From: FEN-1297 sp963843605
GTDB lineage: Bacteria > Bacteroidota > Ignavibacteria > Ignavibacteriales > Ignavibacteriaceae
NCBI GenBank assembly: GCA_963843605.1
Contig: CAWJLA010000001.1
Location: 1,116,001 to 1,180,000 of the forward strand
Reading direction: 5' to 3'
DNA: 64,000 nt
Positions 36,758-43,916 of this stretch are shown here, piece by piece (positions within the stretch are counted from its first letter, which is position 1; each line of letters opens with the position of its first letter). Under the pieces are notes generated by a model. The model worked only from the letters and a program-made list of their open reading frames with translations, did no database searches and had not been told where the DNA came from. The translations under genes and the position numbers were made by a program.

Positions 36758-37177
36758 ATGATTCTTTATTGTGCAGGGGCCATCAGAGGGAATACCAAAT
36801 TTCAAAAAAACTATAAAGAAATAATCGATATTGTCGGTTCGATGGGGCATACAGCTTTATCGGAACTGAATAAAAATTTTAATTCAAGCATTCCGCTTTC
36901 CGATAAAGAAATATATAAAAGGGATATGAAGTGGCTGAGCAAAAGTAAAGCCGTAATAGCCGAGATCTCCGGTCCCTCAACCGGCGTTGGATTTGAAATT
37001 TCATATGCTTTATTCAAGATAGGCATACCGGTACTTGCACTTGTAAATAAAAGGACCGAAAATGTATCCGCCCTGCTCAACGGCTGCGGCTCAGCTCTTT
37101 ACCAGGTTAAAATTTATTCCGATTCCGAAGATTTAAAAAAGTTAATTGAAGATTTTATTAAAAAATTAAATAAATAA
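36758..37177 (+). CDS. Nucleoside 2-deoxyribosyltransferase/DNPH1 (Rcl)-like protein
   Basis: A 139-residue protein of the nucleoside 2-deoxyribosyltransferase superfamily, closest by eye to DNPH1/Rcl 2'-deoxynucleoside-5'-phosphate N-hydrolases. ILYCAGAIRGN gives the phosphate-binding start, YKRDMKWLSKSKAVIAEIS the middle, and GPSTGVGFEISYAL the catalytic-glutamate region. It could hydrolyse damaged or surplus deoxynucleotides. Its start is only one base past the bshA stop, so the two are coupled in an operon although they share no known pathway. Confidence 0.8.
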   Translation: MILYCAGAIRGNTKFQKNYKEIIDIVGSMGHTALSELNKNFNSSIPLSDKEIYKRDMKWLSKSKAVIAEISGPSTGVGFEISYALFKIGIPVLALVNKRTENVSALLNGCGSALYQVKIYSDSEDLKKLIEDFIKKLNK

Positions 37178-37179
37178 AA

Positions 37180-37608
37180 TTGACCGAAAAAGACTTTATA
37201 GCCGGGTGGGTCTCTAAATTTTCTTCAAAAGGAATAAAAGAATTTCCTCGCGATTTTTGTGAAATAAAAAGTCATAAAGAAATTTCTTTGCCGGGCAAAA
37301 CATTAGTCTTGGGCCAGGAGTTTTTCGGTAATTTTGAAATTTTATCCGTGGACGGCAGCCTTATTTTCCAGGCGGAAAATCACGATCTGGCAAAATTTAT
37401 TATTTATGCGAACAGGCTTCATCCTAAATCGATCTTAATACCCGCCGGACAAATAGAAGCAAAGGAAGCAAATTCAAAATACGAAAAATACATCGACTCC
37501 ATAATAAGAGAAATGGAAACCGATTATAAGAAAGCGCTTCCGCTGGGGAAAAATTTTAACGGCGCGGTTAATGAAATTTTAAGAGTATTAAATTTAGTAA
37601 GATATTAA
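37180..37608 (+). CDS. Conserved-looking hypothetical protein, TTG start
   Basis: A 142-residue cytosolic-looking protein between the DNPH1-like and methyltransferase genes, with gaps of two and nine bases, so it is part of the same transcript. The only sensible start is TTG at 37180. It has balanced alpha/beta composition (IISLPGKTLVLGQEFFG-like strands, PKSILIPAGQIEAKEANSKY). I do not recognise a domain. Given the neighbour downstream, a role in rRNA or ribosome modification is possible, but nothing in the sequence shows it. Confidence 0.6.
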   Translation: MTEKDFIAGWVSKFSSKGIKEFPRDFCEIKSHKEISLPGKTLVLGQEFFGNFEILSVDGSLIFQAENHDLAKFIIYANRLHPKSILIPAGQIEAKEANSKYEKYIDSIIREMETDYKKALPLGKNFNGAVNEILRVLNLVRY

Positions 37609-37617
37609 ACGGTAAAC

Positions 37618-39048
37618 TTGATAGAAGTAAGCGATAAAATTATCTCGTATCTCGTTTCTTTATTCGGCGAGCAATCCGCTAAAGAGTATGTTGAATTTAT
37701 AAAACGGGAGCCTTCCGTTTACCTTAGAGTAAATACTCTAAAAACTACCGTACAGCGTCTGACTGAAAAACTTAATGTCGATTATAATATTTCTGCTGAA
37801 CCGGTTCCGGGCATCACTAATTTTCTGAAAGTGATTAATGGAAAAGAAATTATCGGTAAAACCCTTCAGCACATTACCGGCGAATATTATATTCAAGGTT
37901 TATCCAGCGCAATTCCGCCATTAATTCTATCTCCGACATCTGAAGATAAAGTGCTCGATCTTTGCGCTGCGCCCGGTTCCAAAACTACGGAGCTCGGGGA
38001 GTTAATGTCTAACCGCGGAATTCTTGTATCAAATGAAATTGCGCTTGACAGGGTAAAAATGCTCGTTTACAATATCGACCGGATGAATTTGATGAACACC
38101 GGTGTAATACATTATAAGGGCGAATTGTTAAGCAAGATTTATGCGGAGTATTTCGATAAAATACTGGTGGATGCACCGTGCAGCGGTCTGGGAATAATTC
38201 AGAAGAAAGGCGAGGTAAGCAATTGGTGGTCGCTGGAAAGAGCCGAACGACTTGGTGATCTGCAGCTTAGATTATTAATTGCGGCCATTAAAATGGCTAA
38301 GCCAGACGGAGAGATTGTTTATTCTACATGTACGTTAACGCCCGAGGAAAACGAGTTTATAATCGATAAGGTGCTTGAGAAATATCCCGTCGAACTTTTA
38401 GATATTGAGCTTCCAGTTAAATCTATCCCCGCATTTACTGCTTATGACGGCAGACAATTGAATCCGAGTATTTCAAAAGCAAGGAGAATTATTCCTTGGC
38501 AGGCGGACACCGACGGATTTTTTATCGCAAAACTGAAAAAAACTTCAGAATTACCATCACCGGAAATAATAAATTTCAAACCGGATAATTTGAAATTGTT
38601 ATCTCATGAAAAGAAAGCAATTAATCCATTGTTGATGAATTTAGCCGGCTACTTCGGCATCAACAAAGAAATATTGTCGGGATATTCTTATTTGATAAAA
38701 AATTCGGACATATTTTTTATTAACAATCAATGGCACGACGATAACCTTTCGATTTTTGAAAGAATCGGCACGCGCTTTGGTATAATAGACCGGAATAAAC
38801 AAATAACGCTTCATACCCAGGCAGCACAGGTATTATCTAATCACATAACCAGGCATATCATTGAAATTTTTCATATCGAAGATATAAAAACGTACTTTGA
38901 AGGCAGTGTAATAAAATCGGTAAAAAGCGAACACGGACAGTGTGTGGTAAAATATAAAGATTCGATTATCGGAACAGGCGTAGTTACATCAAACGGTTTA
39001 AAAAGCAGATTTCCGCGGGCGAAACGAACTCAGGAGATTGTGTATTGA
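37618..39048 (+). CDS. SAM-dependent RNA m5C methyltransferase (RsmB/RsmF/NSUN family)
   Basis: Methylates cytosine-5 in rRNA or tRNA. The SAM-binding motif I DLCAAPGSKTTELGELM, the catalytic cysteine region DAPCSGLG and the second conserved cysteine YSTCTLTPEENE are all present. A PUA-like or RsmF C-terminal region continues to residue 476 (EHGQCVVKYKDSIIGTG, then SRFPRAKRTQEIVY). Length and C-terminal domain fit RsmF-like proteins better than the shorter RsmB core. The start is TTG at 37618; no nearer ATG keeps the N-terminal domain. It belongs to the bshA operon by spacing. Confidence 0.9.
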   Translation: MIEVSDKIISYLVSLFGEQSAKEYVEFIKREPSVYLRVNTLKTTVQRLTEKLNVDYNISAEPVPGITNFLKVINGKEIIGKTLQHITGEYYIQGLSSAIPPLILSPTSEDKVLDLCAAPGSKTTELGELMSNRGILVSNEIALDRVKMLVYNIDRMNLMNTGVIHYKGELLSKIYAEYFDKILVDAPCSGLGIIQKKGEVSNWWSLERAERLGDLQLRLLIAAIKMAKPDGEIVYSTCTLTPEENEFIIDKVLEKYPVELLDIELPVKSIPAFTAYDGRQLNPSISKARRIIPWQADTDGFFIAKLKKTSELPSPEIINFKPDNLKLLSHEKKAINPLLMNLAGYFGINKEILSGYSYLIKNSDIFFINNQWHDDNLSIFERIGTRFGIIDRNKQITLHTQAAQVLSNHITRHIIEIFHIEDIKTYFEGSVIKSVKSEHGQCVVKYKDSIIGTGVVTSNGLKSRFPRAKRTQEIVY

Positions 39049-39083
39049 TTTAAGATTGACTATTGTCGATTATCGAGTGTACA

Positions 39084-39138
39084 ATGCTCTGAGCTCTTTA
39101 CCCTATGCCCTGAGTCCTTTGCTCTATGCTCTGGGTTT
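39084..39138. repeat. 21-bp tandem repeat, 2.6 copies
   Basis: Units begin at 39084 (ATGCTCTGAGCTCTTTACCC), 39105 (ATGCCCTGAGTCCTTTGCTC) and a partial copy at 39126 (ATGCTCTGGGTTT). It lies between the methyltransferase stop and the ArsC-like gene, and is pyrimidine-rich on the plus strand. It may be a variable-number repeat. Confidence 0.6.
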
Positions 39139-39179
39139 CAATTAAATAATTATCCTAAAATATTAGAAAAGATTAAACT

Positions 39180-39515
39180 TTGAACATTCAGATATTCGGC
39201 ACAAAGAAGTGCAGCGATACAAGAAAAGCGGAAAGGTTTTTTAAGGAAAGAAGGATACCATTTCACTTCAGGGATTTAAACGAAAAAGGCGTTTCAAAAG
39301 GAGAGCTTGAAAATATTAAGCGAAGCGTATCTCTTGAAGAGCTTTTCGATAAAAAAGGATCCGAATATAAAAAAAGGAATCTGCAGTTTATGGTTTTTGA
39401 CGAAGAAGAAGAATTACTTAATGATCCCCTTTTATTTAAAACTCCGGTAGTGCGGAACGGAAATACAGCAACCGTTGGATACAATCCCGAAGTCTGGAAA
39501 GAATGGCTGAAATAG
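39180..39515 (+). CDS. ArsC/Spx-family thioredoxin-fold protein
   Basis: Small thioredoxin-fold protein of the arsenate-reductase/Spx/YffB family. It begins NIQIFGTKKCSDTRKAERFF, with a single N-terminal cysteine (residue 11) rather than the Spx CxxC, and ends in LLFKTPVVRNGNTATVGYNPEVW, the typical C-terminal strand-helix with a substrate-oxyanion arginine. A true arsenate reductase, a glutathione-like reductase or a redox sensor are all possible; no other ars gene is near. The start is TTG at 39180, since there is no upstream ATG in frame. 111 residues is normal. Confidence 0.78.
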   Translation: MNIQIFGTKKCSDTRKAERFFKERRIPFHFRDLNEKGVSKGELENIKRSVSLEELFDKKGSEYKKRNLQFMVFDEEEELLNDPLLFKTPVVRNGNTATVGYNPEVWKEWLK

Positions 39516-39578
39516 ATTGGCAATCGTCATTCCGAAATCATCAATTCATCTAATATTTTACAATCCTAATTTTTTTTC

Positions 39579-39607
39579 TTGACAAACCGTAGTAAAGTAC
39601 ATATATT
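39579..39607 (+). promoter_or_regulatory. Sigma-70-like promoter
   Basis: TTGACA at 39579-39584 and TATATT at 39602-39607, with the ideal 17-base spacing, about 40 bases before the membrane-protein start. It carries an AAAGTAC half-site in its spacer, and the operator-like element begins two bases after the -10 box. Confidence 0.6.
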
Positions 39608-39608
39608 C

Positions 39609-39630
39609 ACTTTGTAATTCAAAGTACTTT
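39609..39630 (+). promoter_or_regulatory. Operator-like element, copy 1
   Basis: ACTTTG, five bases, CAAAGT, then ACTTT: two overlapping inverted repeats, including the perfect palindrome AAAGTACTTT. The same 22-base sequence, differing at only two positions, stands before the TPR gene at 40560-40581. Placed just after a -10 box, it is positioned for repression, most simply by the small winged-helix protein encoded next to it. Confidence 0.6.
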
Positions 39631-39647
39631 TATTAGGAGTAAAAAAA

Positions 39648-40247
39648 ATGGACGAAATGACAGCCCAGCAGGAAATTGACTTCATTAAAAAAATAATGCA
39701 GGACAGCCGGAAAGTAGTTTATTCCGACGGGATAGAATTTATATACTGGGGAGTTATTGTGGTGATCTGTTTACTTTTCACCTATTTTGCGGTTTATTTA
39801 CGGGCAGAAAAATATATTTCTTATTTTTGGCCGGCTCTAATGTTTTTAGGAATTCTCGGGAATACTTTTTATTTAAGCAAACGTTATAAAAAAATAAAAA
39901 TAAAATCCCTTGCCGGAAATATGCTGGGTCTAATATGGTCCTCGATAGGCGGCGCAATGTTTTTAGTGGGTTTTATAGGTTCATATTCTGGTGCAATTAA
40001 CGGCGTGTTTATTTCACCGTTAATGTGTTCGTTCCTCGGCCCCGCTTATTTGTTAAGCGGTTTTATTTACGGCAAGAAATGGGTAAGTTATCTAACTATT
40101 TTTTGGTGGACCGGAGCAATCATTATGTTTATATGGCCCGGCTTATATACTCTTTTACTTATGTCGGGAATGATGATTATGCTTCAGATAATTCCGGGCA
40201 TCATTCTTTACAGAGATTCCAAACTTGAATTTGCAGAAGTTTCATAA
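39648..40247 (+). CDS. Polytopic membrane protein of unknown function
   Basis: A 199-residue protein with a soluble acidic start (MDEMTAQQEIDFIKKIMQDSRK) then about six transmembrane helices (for example WGVIVVICLLFTYFAVYL, IWSSIGGAMFLVGFIG, MIMLQIIPGIILY). A Shine-Dalgarno-like AGGAG precedes the ATG. It directly precedes, with a start-stop overlap, the winged-helix regulator, a pairing common in Bacteroidota-type genomes. A membrane sensor that modulates that regulator is a plausible but unproven role. No family could be named. Confidence 0.75.
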   Translation: MDEMTAQQEIDFIKKIMQDSRKVVYSDGIEFIYWGVIVVICLLFTYFAVYLRAEKYISYFWPALMFLGILGNTFYLSKRYKKIKIKSLAGNMLGLIWSSIGGAMFLVGFIGSYSGAINGVFISPLMCSFLGPAYLLSGFIYGKKWVSYLTIFWWTGAIIMFIWPGLYTLLLMSGMMIMLQIIPGIILYRDSKLEFAEVS

Positions 40248-40543
40248 TGAATGAATTCGATTATCAGCAGCTTGACGAAATAATACATTCACGGATAAGA
40301 CTTGCCGTTATGGCTGTTTTGATTTCCGTTGATGAGGCGGAATTTATTTTCTTGAGAGAAAAAGTAAATGCAACGGACGGAAACCTAAGCACCCATCTGA
40401 AGAAACTGGAGGATGGCGGTTATGTTGCGGTAAATAAAAGCTTCGAGAACAGAAAACCGATCACCCGTTATCTACTTACATCTAAAGGAAGAAAAGCTTT
40501 TGAGATTTATGTGGAGAGACTCGAGAAAATGATTAAAAAATAA
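40247..40543 (+). CDS. Small winged-helix transcriptional regulator (HTH_34/MarR-ArsR-like)
   Basis: A 98-residue DNA-binding protein: RIRLAVMAVLISVDEAEFIFLREKVNATDGNLSTHLKKLEDGGYVAVNKSF is a winged helix (recognition helix around GNLSTHLKKLE), followed by a wing (RKPITRYLLTSKGRKAF) and a dimerisation helix. It starts at the stop of the membrane-protein gene, so the two are coupled. As the only regulator in the unit, it is the best candidate to bind the repeated ACTTTG/CAAAGT/ACTTT element in front of this operon and of the next gene, giving autoregulation plus control of the TPR and TonB receptor genes. Confidence 0.88.
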   Translation: MNEFDYQQLDEIIHSRIRLAVMAVLISVDEAEFIFLREKVNATDGNLSTHLKKLEDGGYVAVNKSFENRKPITRYLLTSKGRKAFEIYVERLEKMIKK

Positions 40544-40559
40544 AATTTTTTGTGCAATA

Positions 40560-40581
40560 ACTTTGTTTTTCAAAGTACTTT
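40560..40581 (+). promoter_or_regulatory. Operator-like element, copy 2
   Basis: Second copy of the element at 39609-39630, here 30 bases before the TPR gene and 17 bases after the regulator stop. Twenty of 22 positions are identical, including the AAAGTACTTT palindrome at 40572-40581. It suggests an internal promoter under the same control. Confidence 0.6.
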
Positions 40582-40610
40582 AATTCATAACAATAAAAAG
40601 GAAGAAAAAA

Positions 40611-41393
40611 ATGAAAACTATATTGTCATTATTAGTGCTGGTGCTGCTTATCCAGGTCAGTTCACCTGCGCAGAATCCGGAATACAGGGAATTAGTTTTA
40701 AAGGGTAAACAATTAATCAATAAAGGAAATAATTCATTCTCCGTGGAAATGATGATGAAAGGCAGAAGCTCATTCGAAAGAGCACTTGCGGCTAAACCGT
40801 CGGATGAACTGGCCATGTACTATCTGGCATATTCCGACTACAGAATAGCTACTGCATCTATGAAAAAAGATAACGACCTTGCTGCCCGCTACCTGGATGA
40901 GGGTATTGATTATGCTGAAAAAATTATCGACAAAGATAATAAATCCTCCGAAGCAATGGCGCTGCTTGCTACAATGTACGGCATAAAAATGTCCTTCGAT
41001 CAAAGCAGTTCCGCTACTCTCGGTCCCAAAAGTAATAAACTGATAAATGAAGCGCTTGATCTATCGCCGAATAATCCCAGGATTGTTATGCAGGCCGGAA
41101 TAAATAAAATGTACACTCCCGAGTTTTTCGGAGGCAGTAAGGAAGAAGCGTTAAAATTATTCAAAAAAGCAGTTTCGATTTTCGATACGTTGAAACAAAC
41201 TGATCCATTATTACCCGACTGGGGTAAGGTGGAATCTATGGCATGGCTGGGAATAGATTATGAAAACATCGGCAACACAAAACAAGCCGTGGCTACATAT
41301 AAAAATGCATTGGCGGCAGACCCTGATTATGCGTGGGTAAAATACAGTCTGCTGCCGGAAGCGGAAAAAAAATTAGACAACAAGGACAAATAA
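40611..41393 (+). CDS. Exported TPR protein
   Basis: A 260-residue protein with signal peptide (LLVLVLLIQVSSPAQ) and several TPR-like helix pairs (ARYLDEGIDYAEKIIDKDNKSS, ALLATMYGIKM, MAWLGIDYENIGNTKQAVATYKNALAADPDYAW). The C-terminus (KYSLLPEAEKKLD) resembles that of the protein at 61483 (RYLIPKAKKHLDEL), so the two are probably paralogues. It lies 19 bases before a TonB receptor and probably assists it or its cargo in the periplasm. A Shine-Dalgarno-like AAAAGGAAG precedes the start. Confidence 0.78.
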   Translation: MKTILSLLVLVLLIQVSSPAQNPEYRELVLKGKQLINKGNNSFSVEMMMKGRSSFERALAAKPSDELAMYYLAYSDYRIATASMKKDNDLAARYLDEGIDYAEKIIDKDNKSSEAMALLATMYGIKMSFDQSSSATLGPKSNKLINEALDLSPNNPRIVMQAGINKMYTPEFFGGSKEEALKLFKKAVSIFDTLKQTDPLLPDWGKVESMAWLGIDYENIGNTKQAVATYKNALAADPDYAWVKYSLLPEAEKKLDNKDK

Positions 41394-41412
41394 TTTATCC
41401 AACGGTAAAATT

Positions 41413-43647
41413 ATGAAAATATTATTATTCATAATTACAGCATTAACTCTTTGCATTCAACAAGAGCTCAGCGGTCAATCCATACAAAATTCAATGCACA
41501 AAACCGTGAAGAATTTAAGCGGTATCGTTTACGACACGGAAGACCGACCTTTATCATTCGTAAATGTTTATATATTAAATTCATACGACGGTGCTATGAC
41601 GGATGAATCGGGGAAATTTCACTTCAAAACTTTTTTATCCGGAAAAGTGGAGATAATAGCGAGTCTCATCGGTTATAAAAAATACAGCAAGGAAATTGAC
41701 TTGGACAACTTATCCGGTAAGCAGCTGATAATACGCTTAGGTACTGAAACAATTAGCACAAAAGAAGTTGTTGTCACCGCTAGTTCGTTCGGAAATGAAA
41801 AAGGTAAAGGAATTGTTCTGTCGCCCATGGAAGTTTATATGACGCCCGGAGGAGCAGCCGATATATTTCAGACGCTTAAAACTCTTCCGGGTCTTACGCA
41901 GGTATCAGAGAGTGCCGAACTTTATATACGGGGCGGATCTCCCGGGGAAACACTTATAATGGTAGACCAGGCCCCGGTTGAACATCCTTATACATATGAG
42001 TCCGCCTACGGAGGAATTTTTTCCAGTATAAATACCTCGGCAATTAAGAACATGTATTTTTCTAGCGGCGGCTTTTCGGCAAAATACGGAAATACTATGT
42101 CGGGAGTTCTCGATTTGGAAACGAAAAATGAGCCTGAGATTAATCAATTATCAGCAGGCCTTTCAATGGCGAATATCGATATTACCGGAAGCAGGCAATT
42201 AATCGGCACTCAATTGGGTATCCGTTTTAATTACCGGCAGAGTTTTACGAAACCTATTTTTCTTCTTAACGGAAGTTCGAGAGAGTTTACCGTTGTTCCC
42301 CAGTCAAACGATTATTACGGTTCAGTAATATACAAAACTTCAAAATCAGGACAGTTAAAATTCTTCGTATCCGGAGAAAACGACAAACAAGGAGTAAATG
42401 TTCTGCTCCCGGGTTATACCGACCAGTTTGATGGAAAATCCGGAAATAATTTCTATAATCTTCAATTTAAAGATCTTCTCACTTCCGATGTTGCATTAAA
42501 ATCATCGCTGTCTTACACACGTTTTAAAGATATATGGAAGCTCGGAATTTTGGATCTTACACAGACCGACAGATCATTTGAGAGCCGCACTGACATAGAT
42601 TATATCCTTGCGCCTGAAAATACCTTATCCTTTGGTTTTGAAATAGGAAAAAGGATAACCGATTATTCGGGAATAATTCCTGAAAATGATTATAACCTGC
42701 AGAACGGCGCGCCGCAGACTTTAATTAATGCATCGCCTGAAGTTTACCGTTACGGCGGTTACCTCGAATACGAAGCAAACAACTTCTTGAAAATTAAAAA
42801 ATTGTCATTCAGATTAGGCGGACGAATAGATTATATTGAACCCTTAAATCTGAGATGGTTCGATCCGAGATTAAGCATCGGTTATAAACTTACGGATAAA
42901 TCAATTTTTAGTTTCAGTTCCGGTATATTTCATGAAGCTCCGGACTCAAGATATTATGCGCCGCAAGACGGAAATCCTTCGTTAAAATCTATGCACGCGG
43001 TTCATTATATTTTTTCGTACGACTATAAAATTAATGAAGACAACAATTTCAGAATCGAAGCATATTATAAAAACTATTATGATCTTCCGCTTAACGACAC
43101 AAGAATAAATTATTCAAATAACGGCCGCGGATACGCAAAGGGAATTGATATTATGTACAAGGCAAGTTTAACGAACGGATTTTCGGGATGGATATCTTAC
43201 GGCTTAATAGATACTAAAAGGAAATGGCTCGACTTTCAGTCTTTACTGCCCAGCGACTATGATATCACCAATAATCTGGCCGTGGTATTAAAATATAATA
43301 TATCTCAAAGTCTGCAGGCCGGATTAAATTATAAATATGCTACCGGTAAACCTTTTTCGCCTGTAACCGGTTCCGTATTTCAAAAAGACCAGCAGGTTTA
43401 CGAACCTGTTTACGGCGGAAAAAATTCATCCAGACTTCCCGACTATCAAAGACTGGATCTTCGTCTTACCTACCTGACAAATCTGTTTGATAATTATTTT
43501 ACGGTGCTTTACATTGAAGCGCTGAATATCTTAGACATAAGAAATATTTTCAATTACAGCTACAATTATAACTACACTCAAAAATCGCCGGTTAAAAGCT
43601 ATTTCGGAAGACGGACAATTGTAGTCGGCACACAAATAAATATTTAA
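41413..43647 (+). CDS. TonB-dependent receptor with carboxypeptidase-like regulatory domain
   Basis: Outer-membrane receptor of 744 residues with signal peptide (LCIQQELSGQ), CarboxypepD-regulatory-like domain (NLSGIVYDTEDRPLSFVNVYILN to GTETISTKEVVVTAS), plug (GGAADIFQTLKTLPGLTQVSE, LYIRGGSPGETLIMVDQAPVEHPYTYES) and barrel. It closes the unit of membrane protein, regulator and TPR protein, and is probably induced or derepressed together with them. Ligand unknown, no SusD next to it; its plug motif is closest in style to single-component receptors. It differs clearly from the receptor at 10031. Confidence 0.9.
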   Translation: MKILLFIITALTLCIQQELSGQSIQNSMHKTVKNLSGIVYDTEDRPLSFVNVYILNSYDGAMTDESGKFHFKTFLSGKVEIIASLIGYKKYSKEIDLDNLSGKQLIIRLGTETISTKEVVVTASSFGNEKGKGIVLSPMEVYMTPGGAADIFQTLKTLPGLTQVSESAELYIRGGSPGETLIMVDQAPVEHPYTYESAYGGIFSSINTSAIKNMYFSSGGFSAKYGNTMSGVLDLETKNEPEINQLSAGLSMANIDITGSRQLIGTQLGIRFNYRQSFTKPIFLLNGSSREFTVVPQSNDYYGSVIYKTSKSGQLKFFVSGENDKQGVNVLLPGYTDQFDGKSGNNFYNLQFKDLLTSDVALKSSLSYTRFKDIWKLGILDLTQTDRSFESRTDIDYILAPENTLSFGFEIGKRITDYSGIIPENDYNLQNGAPQTLINASPEVYRYGGYLEYEANNFLKIKKLSFRLGGRIDYIEPLNLRWFDPRLSIGYKLTDKSIFSFSSGIFHEAPDSRYYAPQDGNPSLKSMHAVHYIFSYDYKINEDNNFRIEAYYKNYYDLPLNDTRINYSNNGRGYAKGIDIMYKASLTNGFSGWISYGLIDTKRKWLDFQSLLPSDYDITNNLAVVLKYNISQSLQAGLNYKYATGKPFSPVTGSVFQKDQQVYEPVYGGKNSSRLPDYQRLDLRLTYLTNLFDNYFTVLYIEALNILDIRNIFNYSYNYNYTQKSPVKSYFGRRTIVVGTQINI

Positions 43648-43812
43648 ATAAAAAATTCGATGTCTTTTAATTCTGACTAATAACCATCTTTTCTTTTTTA
43701 TATTTTTCACATGTTCAGTTAAATACTTTGGTAATATATTCCTATGTTCCCAATATATTTAATACAATAATTTTTATTCTTAATTTTAGTTTAAATTACC
43801 GTAGTGAGCATA

Positions 43813-43832
43813 CCTGCCTGCCGGTAGGCTGG
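43813..43832. repeat. Intergenic CCTGCC/GGTAGG palindrome, copy 3
   Basis: CCTGCCTGCC GGTAGGCTGG in the gap before the giant fusion gene; member of the same dispersed family as 20295-20313 and 31492-31525. Confidence 0.45.
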
Positions 43833-43916
43833 ATCTAACTATAATACTTAAAATTAGGACTCTATAAAAATCTTAGTAATCATCGTTTATTATAATTATT
43901 ATTTTAAGGCATTTTA

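Noticed and set aside
39180..39515. Naming the ArsC-like gene arsC
   Set aside because: No arsenic genes nearby and the family includes redox regulators; a symbol would overstate the evidence.
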